Assembly (NCBI GenBank): GCA_021796155.1
Contig: JAJYOO010000118.1
Span: 1-7,090, forward strand
Length of the DNA: 7,090 bases
Direction of reading: 5' to 3'
Source of the DNA: Chloroflexota bacterium
GTDB lineage: Bacteria; Chloroflexota; Anaerolineae; Anaerolineales; Villigracilaceae
Numbering within the stretch: the stretch's first letter is position 1; every line of letters begins with the position of its first letter. Below are positions 1-5,450 of this stretch, piece by piece. A program made the position numbers and the translations under genes. The notes under the pieces are model-generated. The model was not told the DNA's origin and searched no databases. It saw only the letters and a program-made list of their open reading frames with translations.

Positions 1-146
1 GTCAGGAGGTTTGGATATTAAATCCCAAGGCATTGTCAACTTTTATTGAAAACGAACCTATTCGACTCAAAGATACAGATGTTCATCTAATTACCTTCCA
101 TCTTTCTAGATATATTCGCACCTTTGAGCCAAAGAGGAAAAAATAA
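1..146 (+). CDS. 3' end of an unrecognised gene (partial, truncated by window edge)
   Basis: Reading from position 3, an open frame of 47 codons runs to a TAA at 144-146; the gene begins before the window. The visible tail starts Q-E-V-W-I-L-N-P and ends in a basic stretch (P-K-R-K-K). I do not recognise the family from this fragment and assign no function. No transmembrane segment or clear motif is visible. That it is a real gene is supported by the frame being open across the whole edge region and by the stop codon overlapping the next ATG by one base (TAATG), a typical arrangement of translationally coupled genes in an operon. The same frame also contains the ribosome-binding site of the next gene. 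Confidence 0.6.
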   Translation, partial: QEVWILNPKALSTFIENEPIRLKDTDVHLITFHLSRYIRTFEPKRKK

Positions 147-1198
147 TGGTATCACTTTCGCAGAATGATACAAATTACTTGATTGACTTTCTCGTCAAGC
201 TTCTCAACATTCCATCGCCAACTGGACGAACGGAAAATGCAATTGATTTTGTTGAAAAGGAGCTTTCAACATTCAAATCGCTAAAACTTTCGCGTACGCG
301 CAAAGGTGCGCTGGTCGCAAAATGGGAAGGACAATCAAATTCCGCGCCGCGCGCTTTGACCGCGCACGTTGACACGCTCGGCGCGATGGTCAAGGAAATC
401 AAATCCAACGGATGCCTGACGATCACACGCATCGGCGGATTGCTGCTCAACGCAGTCGAAACCGAGGGTTGTTGGGTATTCACGTCCAAAGGCGAAAAGA
501 TTCGCGGTTCGCTTCTCATCAACTCAGCGTCGGTGCATGTTTACGGAGCAAAAGCCAGTGAAGACAAACGCGATGAAGAGCACATGGAAATCCGCCTCGA
601 CGCAAGAACATCATCCGAAAAAGAAACGCGGGACTTGGGAATTAACGTTGGCGACTTCGTGGCGTTCGATCCGCGCGTCGAAGTGACAAATGGCTTCGTC
701 CGCTCGCGTTATCTCGATGACAAGGCTTGCGTCGCAAGTCTCGTGGCCGCGATCAAATCTTTAACGGAGTCCGGTCAAAGTCCGGCCCAGACCGTTTATT
801 TTCACATTAGCAATTATGAAGAAGTCGGGCACGGCGCGTCCGCAGGGATTCCATCCGATGTGCATGAACTTATCTCCGTTGATATGGCCGCGGTCGGAGA
901 TGGTCAGGAGTCAGATGAATTCCATACCACGCTCTGCCTCAAGGACAGCGGCGGGCCGTATCATCATGGCCTGAGCAATAAACTGCGCGCAATCGCGGAA
1001 CAGAATGGCATCGAATACAAAACGGATATTTATCCATACTACGGCTCGGATGGCGAAGCATTTTGGCGCGCGGGTGGCGATGTGGCTGTGGCGCTGATCG
1101 GCCCCGGCGTGGACGCGTCGCATAATTACGAACGCACACATACCGACGCGTTGGTCGCCACGACAAATTGGATCATGGCATATTTATTGAGCGAGTAA
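146..1198 (+). CDS. M42 family metallopeptidase (NAGGN-system subgroup)
   Basis: This 350-residue protein has the layout of M42 aminopeptidases, cytosolic di-metal enzymes that trim peptides. Likely metal and catalytic residues are H74 and D76 in A-H-V-D-T-L-G, D191/D192 in Y-L-D-D-K, the pair E225-E226 in [11 protein letters not shown]246 in S-V-D-M, and a terminal histidine in [10 protein letters not shown] (326 or 332). The last motif, and G-D-F-V-A-F-D-P at 169-176, resemble from memory the M42 proteins found beside N-acetylglutaminylglutamine amide (osmolyte) genes, rather than classical glutamyl aminopeptidases. None of those osmolyte synthesis genes is in this window, so an osmolyte role is not shown. 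The start is supported by AGAGGA at 133-138, eight bases before ATG, and by one-base overlap with the upstream stop. It ends in tandem stops TAATAA. Length is normal for the family. Confidence 0.9.
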   Translation: MVSLSQNDTNYLIDFLVKLLNIPSPTGRTENAIDFVEKELSTFKSLKLSRTRKGALVAKWEGQSNSAPRALTAHVDTLGAMVKEIKSNGCLTITRIGGLLLNAVETEGCWVFTSKGEKIRGSLLINSASVHVYGAKASEDKRDEEHMEIRLDARTSSEKETRDLGINVGDFVAFDPRVEVTNGFVRSRYLDDKACVASLVAAIKSLTESGQSPAQTVYFHISNYEEVGHGASAGIPSDVHELISVDMAAVGDGQESDEFHTTLCLKDSGGPYHHGLSNKLRAIAEQNGIEYKTDIYPYYGSDGEAFWRAGGDVAVALIGPGVDASHNYERTHTDALVATTNWIMAYLLSE

Positions 1199-1247
1199 TA
1201 AGTCGCCGCATCATGTTGTCTTCGCAAGGAATCAAAAGGATGTCAAT

Positions 1248-1736
1248 ATGAGCGATGTAGATACCATTGAAGCAAAGATCGGTTCGCGCGCGCCCGACTT
1301 TCGCCTACCATCTACGAATGGAAGCGAGATATCGCTCTCCGATTTTCGCGGCAAGAAAAATGTGGTTCTGTTTTTCGTGCGTGAATTTATCTGAATGCAA
1401 TGCCGCGCGCACGTCGCCCAGTTAGGGCGCATGGTTCAACAGTTTCAGGAAGCTGGTGCGGAAATCATTGTGATTTTAGGTGACACAATGGAACGCGCAC
1501 AGGAATATGCCAAGATCGTGAACGCACCCTTTCCGATTTTGTCCGATCCTGAACGCGATGTTTACCGCGTTTATGAACTGGAAAAATTTTTCCTGCTGAT
1601 CCAACGGACTGCATCTCTGGTTGTTGACCATGATGGAATCGTCCGCTATTTGAAGCGCACAACGTCGCCAATGGTCTGGCTGCAGGAAAGCCGCGAAATT
1701 TTCGGTTTTGTAGATAGTATAAATGAAGCGCGATAA
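1248..1736 (+). CDS. Peroxiredoxin-like (AhpC/TSA fold) protein with in-frame TGA: candidate selenoprotein
   Basis: Read through one TGA, the frame encodes 162 residues. Residues 11-43 (I-G-S-R-A-P-D-F, then S-L-S-D-F-R-G-K, then V-V-L-F-F) are the standard N-terminal strands of AhpC/TSA thioredoxin-fold proteins. The redox centre follows: R-E-F-I, then TGA as codon 49, then M-Q-C-R with C52. Relatives have Cys in a CxxC motif at the TGA position, so read-through gives U-x-x-C. Downstream the fold continues normally: an α-helix, [15 protein letters not shown], and [17 protein letters not shown]. The start has AAAAGGA at 1234-1240, seven bases before ATG. No Shine-Dalgarno precedes the ATG at 1395, so separate translation of the 3' part is unlikely. 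Expected role: thiol/selenol peroxidase or disulfide oxidoreductase in the cytosol. The alternative is a recent nonsense mutation (TGC/TGT to TGA). Confidence 0.78.
1392..1394 (+). other. Candidate selenocysteine codon (in-frame TGA)
   Basis: The TGA falls at codon 49, three codons before C52, at the first position of the CxxC redox motif of AhpC/TSA-type proteins. The reading frame is open and family-like on both sides. Of the three stop codons only TGA can be decoded as selenocysteine, and replacement of exactly this redox cysteine is the usual pattern in bacterial selenoproteins. The selenocysteine machinery (selA, selB, selC, selD) is not in this window, so decoding is inferred. Confidence 0.72.
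1410..1433 (+). promoter_or_regulatory. Candidate bacterial SECIS hairpin
   Basis: A five-pair stem CGCCC/GGGCG (1415-1419 with 1425-1429) closes a five-base loop AGTTA (1420-1424). The loop starts 25 bases after the end of the TGA and has G at its second position followed by T. Bacterial SECIS elements are known to lie just downstream of the UGA within the coding sequence, with a small apical loop holding an early G. Below the stem, bulging T1414 lets G1413 pair with C1430, and after one mismatch A1411-T1432 and C1410-G1433 pair. A bulged U below the loop also occurs in the E. coli fdhF element. The fold was done by eye; the lower stem is weak. Confidence 0.5.
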
Positions 1737-1757
1737 GTCGAACAAGTCTAAAAGTCT

Positions 1758-1791
1758 CACAGGTCTCACAGGTTAACTTGTGGGACCTGTG
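1758..1791 (+). repeat. Intergenic inverted repeat with tandem 9-mer; possible terminator
   Basis: Two 15-base arms (1758-1772 and 1777-1791) pair fully if two G-T wobbles are allowed, around the loop TTAA. The left arm sits in a tandem 9-mer, GTCTCACAG at 1754-1762 repeated at 1763-1771. It lies 21 bases after the stop of the peroxiredoxin-like gene and upstream of the next promoter, so it could end transcription. There is no clear T-run after it on the + strand, so it is not a textbook intrinsic terminator. The CACAGG/CCTGTG wording suggests a dispersed intergenic palindrome, which cannot be tested in one window. Confidence 0.6.
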
Positions 1792-1803
1792 CGCTTAAAG
1801 ACA

Positions 1804-1812
1804 TGTTAGACT
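1804..1812 (+). promoter_or_regulatory. Candidate extended -10 promoter for a leaderless transcript
   Basis: TGTTAGACT fits the extended -10 pattern TG-n-TAnnnT. The hexamer TAGACT (1807-1812) lies six bases before the ATG at 1819, so initiation at the usual distance would start the mRNA at or very near the A of the start codon. No Shine-Dalgarno sequence precedes that ATG, which fits leaderless translation. No convincing -35 box is present at 16-18 bases. Confidence 0.35.
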
Positions 1813-1818
1813 CGGCGT

Positions 1819-2853
1819 ATGAAACTTGACGCCGCACTTCCCCCCGTTCAATTGAAAGATGTCCCCGCGATTGCAAAAGCCGCAGAAGAAATCGGCTTCG
1901 ACGCGTTGTGGACTCAGGAAACCCAACACGACCCGTTTCTTCCCTGCGCGTTGATCGCCGAACATTCCTCGCAAATGAAGTTTGGCACAGCCATCGCGGT
2001 TTCGTTCGCGCGCTCGCCTGCCAATCTGGCTTACACAGCCTGGGATTTGGCCGCGCAATCCGGCGGACGATTCATCCTCGGTCTCGGCACGCAGGTCAAA
2101 GCACACATCGAACGAAGATTCGGGATGCAGTGGCCCGAATCCGTGACGGGGAAATTGCGCGAGCAGATCCAAGCGATGCGCTCCTTATGGGATTGCTGGC
2201 AAAACGGCACAAAACTAAATTTCCGCGGCGAATATTATAAGTTGACATTGATGTCGCCTTTTTTTCAGCCCCATCCCTTGCCCTCCCCCATTTTCTTTGA
2301 AAATGGGGGAGGGTTGGGTGGAGGCATTCCAACCTATATAGCCGGTGTAAATACTGGACTTGCAAAACTGGCCGGTGAAATCTGCGAAGGATTCCACGCG
2401 CACCCGTTCAACAGTCCGCGTTATTTGAAAGAAATCATGTTGCCTGCGATTGAAGAAGGCGCGAAGAAAGCAAGTCGCACAAAAAATGATGTCACAGTTT
2501 CAGTGACGGCGTTTGTCGCCACTTCATCAGAAGAAGAAAATTTCGCGCGAGCGCAATTATCTTTCTACGCGTCCACCCCATCGTACCGCTCTGTCATGGA
2601 TTTTCACGGCTGGGGCGAGGTCGCTGAAAAATTATCGGCACATGCAGCCAAAGGCGAATGGGCCGAAATGCCGCTGCTCATCACAGATGAAATGATGAAC
2701 GAATTTTGCGTTGCGACCTCGGCGGAGAAATTGGCTTCCGAACTGAAATCGCGCTATGATGGAATCGCTGACCGATTAACACTTTATAGTCCGTTCGTGC
2801 CGGGCGAGAGGGACGAGTTTTGGAGAGGATTGGCAAGTTCTATAAACAGTTAG
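1819..2853 (+). CDS. LLM-class, probably F420-dependent, oxidoreductase
   Basis: This 344-residue protein belongs to the luciferase-like monooxygenase superfamily, TIM-barrel enzymes using FMN or F420. Recognisable parts are A-A-E-E-I-G-F-D-A-L-W (21-31), A-R-S-P-A-N-L-A-Y-T-A-W-D-L-A (64-78), S-G-G-R-F-I-L-G-L-G-T-Q-V (81-93), I-E-R-R-F-G (97-102), I-P-T-Y-I-A-G-V-N (170-178) and L-A-G-E-I-C-E-G-F (184-192). These resemble the F420-dependent group typified by MSMEG_2256; the cofactor is inferred and the substrate unknown. Residues 151-169, rich in Pro and Gly, are encoded by a palindromic insertion lying just before the I-P-T-Y-I-A strand, where relatives have a short linker. The frame stays open, so the gene is probably still functional. 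There is no ribosome-binding site. The stop at 2851-2853 is 16 bases before the next ATG, suggesting co-transcription. Confidence 0.87.
   Translation: MKLDAALPPVQLKDVPAIAKAAEEIGFDALWTQETQHDPFLPCALIAEHSSQMKFGTAIAVSFARSPANLAYTAWDLAAQSGGRFILGLGTQVKAHIERRFGMQWPESVTGKLREQIQAMRSLWDCWQNGTKLNFRGEYYKLTLMSPFFQPHPLPSPIFFENGGGLGGGIPTYIAGVNTGLAKLAGEICEGFHAHPFNSPRYLKEIMLPAIEEGAKKASRTKNDVTVSVTAFVATSSEEENFARAQLSFYASTPSYRSVMDFHGWGEVAEKLSAHAAKGEWAEMPLLITDEMMNEFCVATSAEKLASELKSRYDGIADRLTLYSPFVPGERDEFWRGLASSINS
2269..2324 (+). repeat. In-frame palindromic repeat inside the LLM oxidoreductase gene
   Basis: The core is a perfect inverted repeat, CCCTCCCCCATTTTC (2281-2295) and GAAAATGGGGGAGGG (2299-2313), around the loop TTT. 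Imperfect outer arms (CCCCATCCCTTG at 2269-2280 and TTGGGTGGAGG at 2314-2324) extend it. It encodes residues 151-169 without a stop or frameshift. Base composition is sharply unlike the gene around it, with runs of C on one side and G on the other. The form matches dispersed CCCTCNCCC/GGGNGAGGG palindromes known from intergenic regions of many bacteria, here placed in a coding sequence. Confidence 0.8.
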
Positions 2854-2858
2854 TTTGC

Positions 2859-2866
2859 GGGAGGGA
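2859..2866 (+). promoter_or_regulatory. Ribosome-binding site fixing the start at 2870
   Basis: GGGAGGGA ends three bases before ATG at 2870, with GGAGG centred at a normal distance. A TTG at 2855 is in the same frame and would add five residues, but this Shine-Dalgarno would then lie inside the gene and nothing suitable precedes the TTG. The start at 2870 is therefore preferred. Confidence 0.8.
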
Positions 2867-2869
2867 CAC

Positions 2870-3493
2870 ATGTCCATTTTCGATTGGATCGTTGCCGCCA
2901 TTGTCATCATCACAGTGATCTACGTCAGTTTTGTCTTGACGCTCGCCGATTGGTTGTCCGCATTGCAGCGCGGAGAAGCCGTCACACTTTTACCCGAACG
3001 CGGCGGACGCAAATGGCCGATGTGGACGCAAGTTGCCATGATCATTCTCGGGCTTGGACTCTGCGTTCCGCTTTTTTACTTCGGCTGGATTCCATTACTT
3101 TCAATGGCGGTTGAAATCGCTATATTGCTCGATGTGATCGGACTGGTTTTATATTTGGCAGGTTTGATGTTCACGCTTTGGGCGCGTCGCACACTCGGAA
3201 GATATTGGGGAATCAGCACAAGTCAACAAGTCAAACTATTGGATGAACATCAATTGATCCAAAGCGGACCTTATACGTTCGTGAGACATCCAATGTATTT
3301 TGGCTGGTGGGTTTGCATGTTCGGACTGACTTTGATTTATCCGGTCTGGGCTATGTTTTTGCTTCTTGTCTTTTCCGTGATTTCTTTTGCGGGCCGCGCC
3401 CGAAGAGAAGAAGCAACGTTGCAAGAACGGTTTGGCAAAGAATGGGTAGAATATAAAAAGCATACCAAATCCTTGATTCCATTTATTTATTAG
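2870..3493 (+). CDS. Isoprenylcysteine carboxyl methyltransferase-type membrane methyltransferase
   Basis: The 207-residue protein is an integral membrane protein with about five hydrophobic helices: roughly residues 5-25, 54-74, 80-104, and a long region at 142-174 that can cross twice. Between them lies G-P-Y-T-F-V-R-H-P-M-Y (133-143), the SAM-binding signature shared by isoprenylcysteine carboxyl methyltransferases and phospholipid N-methyltransferases. The C-terminus R-R-E-E (178-181), then Q-E-R-F-G-K-E-W-V-E-Y and L-I-P-F, is also typical of this family. It should methylate a lipid or lipid-linked substrate from SAM at the cytoplasmic membrane; bacterial members lack prenylated CaaX proteins, so the substrate is unknown. 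It follows the LLM oxidoreductase by 16 bases and probably shares its mRNA. Length and motifs look intact. Confidence 0.88.
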   Translation: MSIFDWIVAAIVIITVIYVSFVLTLADWLSALQRGEAVTLLPERGGRKWPMWTQVAMIILGLGLCVPLFYFGWIPLLSMAVEIAILLDVIGLVLYLAGLMFTLWARRTLGRYWGISTSQQVKLLDEHQLIQSGPYTFVRHPMYFGWWVCMFGLTLIYPVWAMFLLLVFSVISFAGRARREEATLQERFGKEWVEYKKHTKSLIPFIY

Positions 3494-3514
3494 CAATGAT
3501 TTCCGGTCGAAGCT

Positions 3515-3520
3515 TATAAT
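3515..3520 (+). promoter_or_regulatory. Candidate -10 box (TATAAT) for the methyltransferase unit
   Basis: A perfect TATAAT lies in the 65-base gap after the membrane methyltransferase gene. The best -35-like match is TTAGCA at 3490-3495 (four of six positions), 19 bases upstream, so the -35 is weak. It would give a leader of about 32 bases before the ATG at 3559, containing GGAGG at 3547-3551. It marks a probable new transcription unit. Confidence 0.5.
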
Positions 3521-3558
3521 GATCTTCGTCGTGTCAAAAGAGGGTTGGAGGCCCAAAT

Positions 3559-4386
3559 ATGGAAAAGATAACTGCCGAAAAGTTGAATGCCGGGCTTTAT
3601 GATTTCGTTGTGCCAGACTGGGAAGGCGAGGTGGACTTTTATCGGGAATTGATGGCGAATTCTCCTTTAGTAAAGACGCATGGCGTGCTTGAGGTTGCTT
3701 GTGGAACCGGACGCATCACTTTGCGGCTTGCCAAAGACGGCGTCAAGATTACCGGCGTTGATATATCGCCAGAAATGTTAGATATAGCGCGGGGAAAAAG
3801 TGTTGGGATACCTGACGTCAATTGGGTTTTGGGTGATATGCGAACATTCGAAATTGGAAAAAAGTTTGGTTGTGTTATTATGCCCGGTCACTCTTTTCAA
3901 CACATGACCACGCCGGACGACCAAGTTAAATGTCTCGAACAAATTAAGAAACACCTTGTAAGTGATGGCGTTGTTGTTCTTCACCTTAATCATGATGACA
4001 TTAGCTGGCTTGCAGACTTAGTTGGTAAGCGAGAATCAGCTTACCACGTAGGCGAGATAGTCACGTATCCAGCTACAGGAGAAAGGTTTCGCAAGTCCGT
4101 TTTATGGTCATACGAACCATCTACACAAACTGCAACATCCGAACGCGATTGGGAACAAATTGATGCGAGTGGGAAAGTTATAGAGACTTGGAAAAGTTCA
4201 TCGTTGCAATTTCATTGTATGTTCAAGTTCGAAATGGAACATTTGCTGAGACGGGTTGGCTTTTGCATTGAAGCAGCATATGGGGATTTCTTTAAGCATG
4301 ATCTGATATACAAATCACCAAGCATGATATGGATCGCCAGAAACAAAGCGAATCAGGAAGTCATGAACTTTACCGAACACCAATAA
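3559..4386 (+). CDS. Class I SAM-dependent methyltransferase with a MazG-derived C-terminal tail
   Basis: The 275-residue protein has a Rossmann-fold methyltransferase core: motif I V-L-E-V-A-C-G-T-G-R (43-52) for SAM binding, the acidic end of β2 at D68 in T-G-V-D-I-S, G-D-M-R-T-F (92-97), and I-M-P-G-H-S-F-Q-H-M (107-116). The C-terminal half (residues 160-260) carries β-strands such as F-R-K-S-V-L-W-S-Y, common in small-molecule methyltransferases of this type. The substrate cannot be named. GGAGG at 3547-3551 stands seven bases before ATG. The natural end is probably near I-W-I-A-R-N-K (257-263). The final M-N-F-T-E-H-Q (269-275) is encoded by a degraded copy of the start of the downstream MazG-like gene, so the tail looks secondary. 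The gene is more A+T-rich than the flanking operons, suggesting later acquisition. Confidence 0.85.
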   Translation: MEKITAEKLNAGLYDFVVPDWEGEVDFYRELMANSPLVKTHGVLEVACGTGRITLRLAKDGVKITGVDISPEMLDIARGKSVGIPDVNWVLGDMRTFEIGKKFGCVIMPGHSFQHMTTPDDQVKCLEQIKKHLVSDGVVVLHLNHDDISWLADLVGKRESAYHVGEIVTYPATGERFRKSVLWSYEPSTQTATSERDWEQIDASGKVIETWKSSSLQFHCMFKFEMEHLLRRVGFCIEAAYGDFFKHDLIYKSPSMIWIARNKANQEVMNFTEHQ

Positions 4387-4443
4387 AAAATCCCGCGCGA
4401 CCGCTAAATACCCCACCATTGAACTTGGTGTCATCTATCCCAC
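4363..4443 (+). repeat. Direct repeat, upstream copy (pairs with 5371-5450)
   Basis: This 81-base copy matches the 80 bases that open the MazG-like gene at about 81 percent, with one inserted A. The two copies are in the same orientation and 1,008 bases apart, start to start. Sequence upstream of the two start codons is not similar, so the repeat boundary coincides with the start codon. Confidence 0.82.
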
Positions 4444-4446
4444 TTA
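4363..4446 (+). pseudogene. Remnant 5' end of a MazG-like gene (frameshifted)
   Basis: The stretch 4363-4443 aligns with 5371-5450, the first 80 bases of the intact MazG-like gene, at 65 of 80 positions plus one extra A in an A-run (4385-4390). It begins exactly at the start codon (ATG here, GTG in the intact gene). After seven codons a TAA interrupts; correcting the extra A restores S-R-A-T-A-K-Y-P-T-I-E-L-G-V-I-Y-P-T, which ends at a TAG (4445-4447 region). Eight of the 15 mismatches are at third codon positions and 13 are transitions, so this looks like a once-functional diverged allele, not a fresh duplication. The first 24 bases are now the 3' end of the methyltransferase gene. Confidence 0.82.
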
Positions 4447-4471
4447 GAAGCCATCAACCCAAGGCTTATAT

Positions 4472-5374
4472 ATGAATCATATTTCAAGTCGAGTTTACAA
4501 GAACAAAGAAGACTCTCAATTGATATTTGATTTGTTAACCAGAGTCCGGCCAGCAAAATTCAGATGGGAATATCCTACCAAAACTGATCTTGAAGAACAT
4601 CTTGCCTCATCGAAAATCCAGGCAAGGACACGCCTGTGGTTTGACGAAGATCGTTTGATTGCGTGGGCATATGTTGATGACTTTCGAAACTTGTTATGGG
4701 AAATCGAGAGGCCATACGATCAAGACTTTGGCGATGAGATTATAGATTGGGGAGTGTTATCTGTTCGCTTAATGAACTCAAACACAGACGATGATACGCT
4801 GGATACAAGCTGCAGAGAGGATGATGTTGAAAGAATTGAATTCCTTGAAAAACATGGTTTTCAACAAACCGAAAATATCACCGTCCACATGGAGCGCGAT
4901 CTGGCTCAACCAGTTTCCAAGCCAGAATTGTCAAAGGGTTTTGTAATCCGCCCCATAAAAGGATTTGAAGAAGCGGAAGCAATTGCCAGCCTGCATCGTC
5001 TAGCGTTCAGCACAGGCTATATGACAGCTGAAAATCGTCTCGCTATTATGAAAACATCCGATTATGATCCCTCGCTTGATCTTATCGCTGTTGCTCCAAA
5101 TGGGACTCTCGCCGCCTATTGCACCTGTTCTGTAAATCTGAAAGATAGAATTGGAAGTACAGATCCAGTAGCGACCCACCCGAATTATCAACGGCTCGGC
5201 TTGGCACGCGCTTTATTATTGACTGGTTTGAGCCTGTTGAAAGAACGCGGTATGCATAGTGCCAGTCTAGGTACAGATGGAAACAACATTGCCATGCAAA
5301 AAGCCGCAGAGTCTGTTGGGTTTAAAATCTTGCACAAAATAATCTGGTTTGAGAAAAGGATAATATCAAAGTGA
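4472..5374 (+). CDS. Tandem GNAT-domain N-acetyltransferase
   Basis: The 300-residue protein appears to hold two GNAT folds. The C-terminal one (about 157-297) is clear: F-V-I-R-P-I (157-162), A-A-Y-C-T-C-S-V (214-221), then motif A D-P-V-A-T-H-P-N-Y-Q-R-L-G-L-A-R-A-L (231-248), where Q-R-L-G-L-A is the acetyl-CoA pyrophosphate loop, and L-G-T-D-G-N-N-I-A-M-Q-K-A-A-E-S-V-G-F (266-284), a standard motif B. The N-terminal half (about 5-142) has a similar order ending in E-F-L-E-K-H-G-F (123-130) but a degenerate CoA loop, so it may be structural. The arrangement recalls mycothiol synthase-like double GNAT proteins, but the substrate is unknown. AAGG at 4461-4464 is a weak ribosome-binding site. 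The stop overlaps the next gene by four bases. The gene is A+T-rich and lies between two copies of the MazG 5' sequence. Confidence 0.85.
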   Translation: MNHISSRVYKNKEDSQLIFDLLTRVRPAKFRWEYPTKTDLEEHLASSKIQARTRLWFDEDRLIAWAYVDDFRNLLWEIERPYDQDFGDEIIDWGVLSVRLMNSNTDDDTLDTSCREDDVERIEFLEKHGFQQTENITVHMERDLAQPVSKPELSKGFVIRPIKGFEEAEAIASLHRLAFSTGYMTAENRLAIMKTSDYDPSLDLIAVAPNGTLAAYCTCSVNLKDRIGSTDPVATHPNYQRLGLARALLLTGLSLLKERGMHSASLGTDGNNIAMQKAAESVGFKILHKIIWFEKRIISK

Positions 5375-5450
5375 ACTTTACCGAATATCAACAAAAATCC
5401 CGTGCGACCGCTAAATATCCCATCATCGGACACGCCGTCATCTACCCTAC
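5371..5450 (+). repeat. Direct repeat, downstream copy (5' end of the intact MazG-like gene)
   Basis: This is the intact partner of the degraded copy upstream; together they bracket the GNAT gene. Recombination between them would remove the GNAT gene and leave a single MazG 5' end behind the methyltransferase. Confidence 0.82.

Noticed and set aside
1395..1736. Separate 113-codon gene beginning at the ATG after the TGA
   Set aside because: It has no ribosome-binding site, begins in the middle of the thioredoxin fold, and the preceding 48 codons in the same frame supply exactly the missing N-terminal part.
1476..2172. Minus-strand open frames opposite the peroxiredoxin-like and LLM genes
   Set aside because: They overlap well-supported + strand genes and their translations show no family features.
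1908..2240. Second + strand open frame inside the LLM gene
   Set aside because: It is a +1-frame shadow with an Arg/Ser-rich translation and no start signal.
2281..2313. The strong hairpin as an intrinsic terminator
   Set aside because: It is in the middle of an intact reading frame and has no following T-run; a repeat insertion explains it better.
2855..2869. TTG at 2855 as the start of the membrane methyltransferase
   Set aside because: The Shine-Dalgarno GGGAGGGA would fall inside the gene; the ATG at 2870 sits at the correct distance from it.
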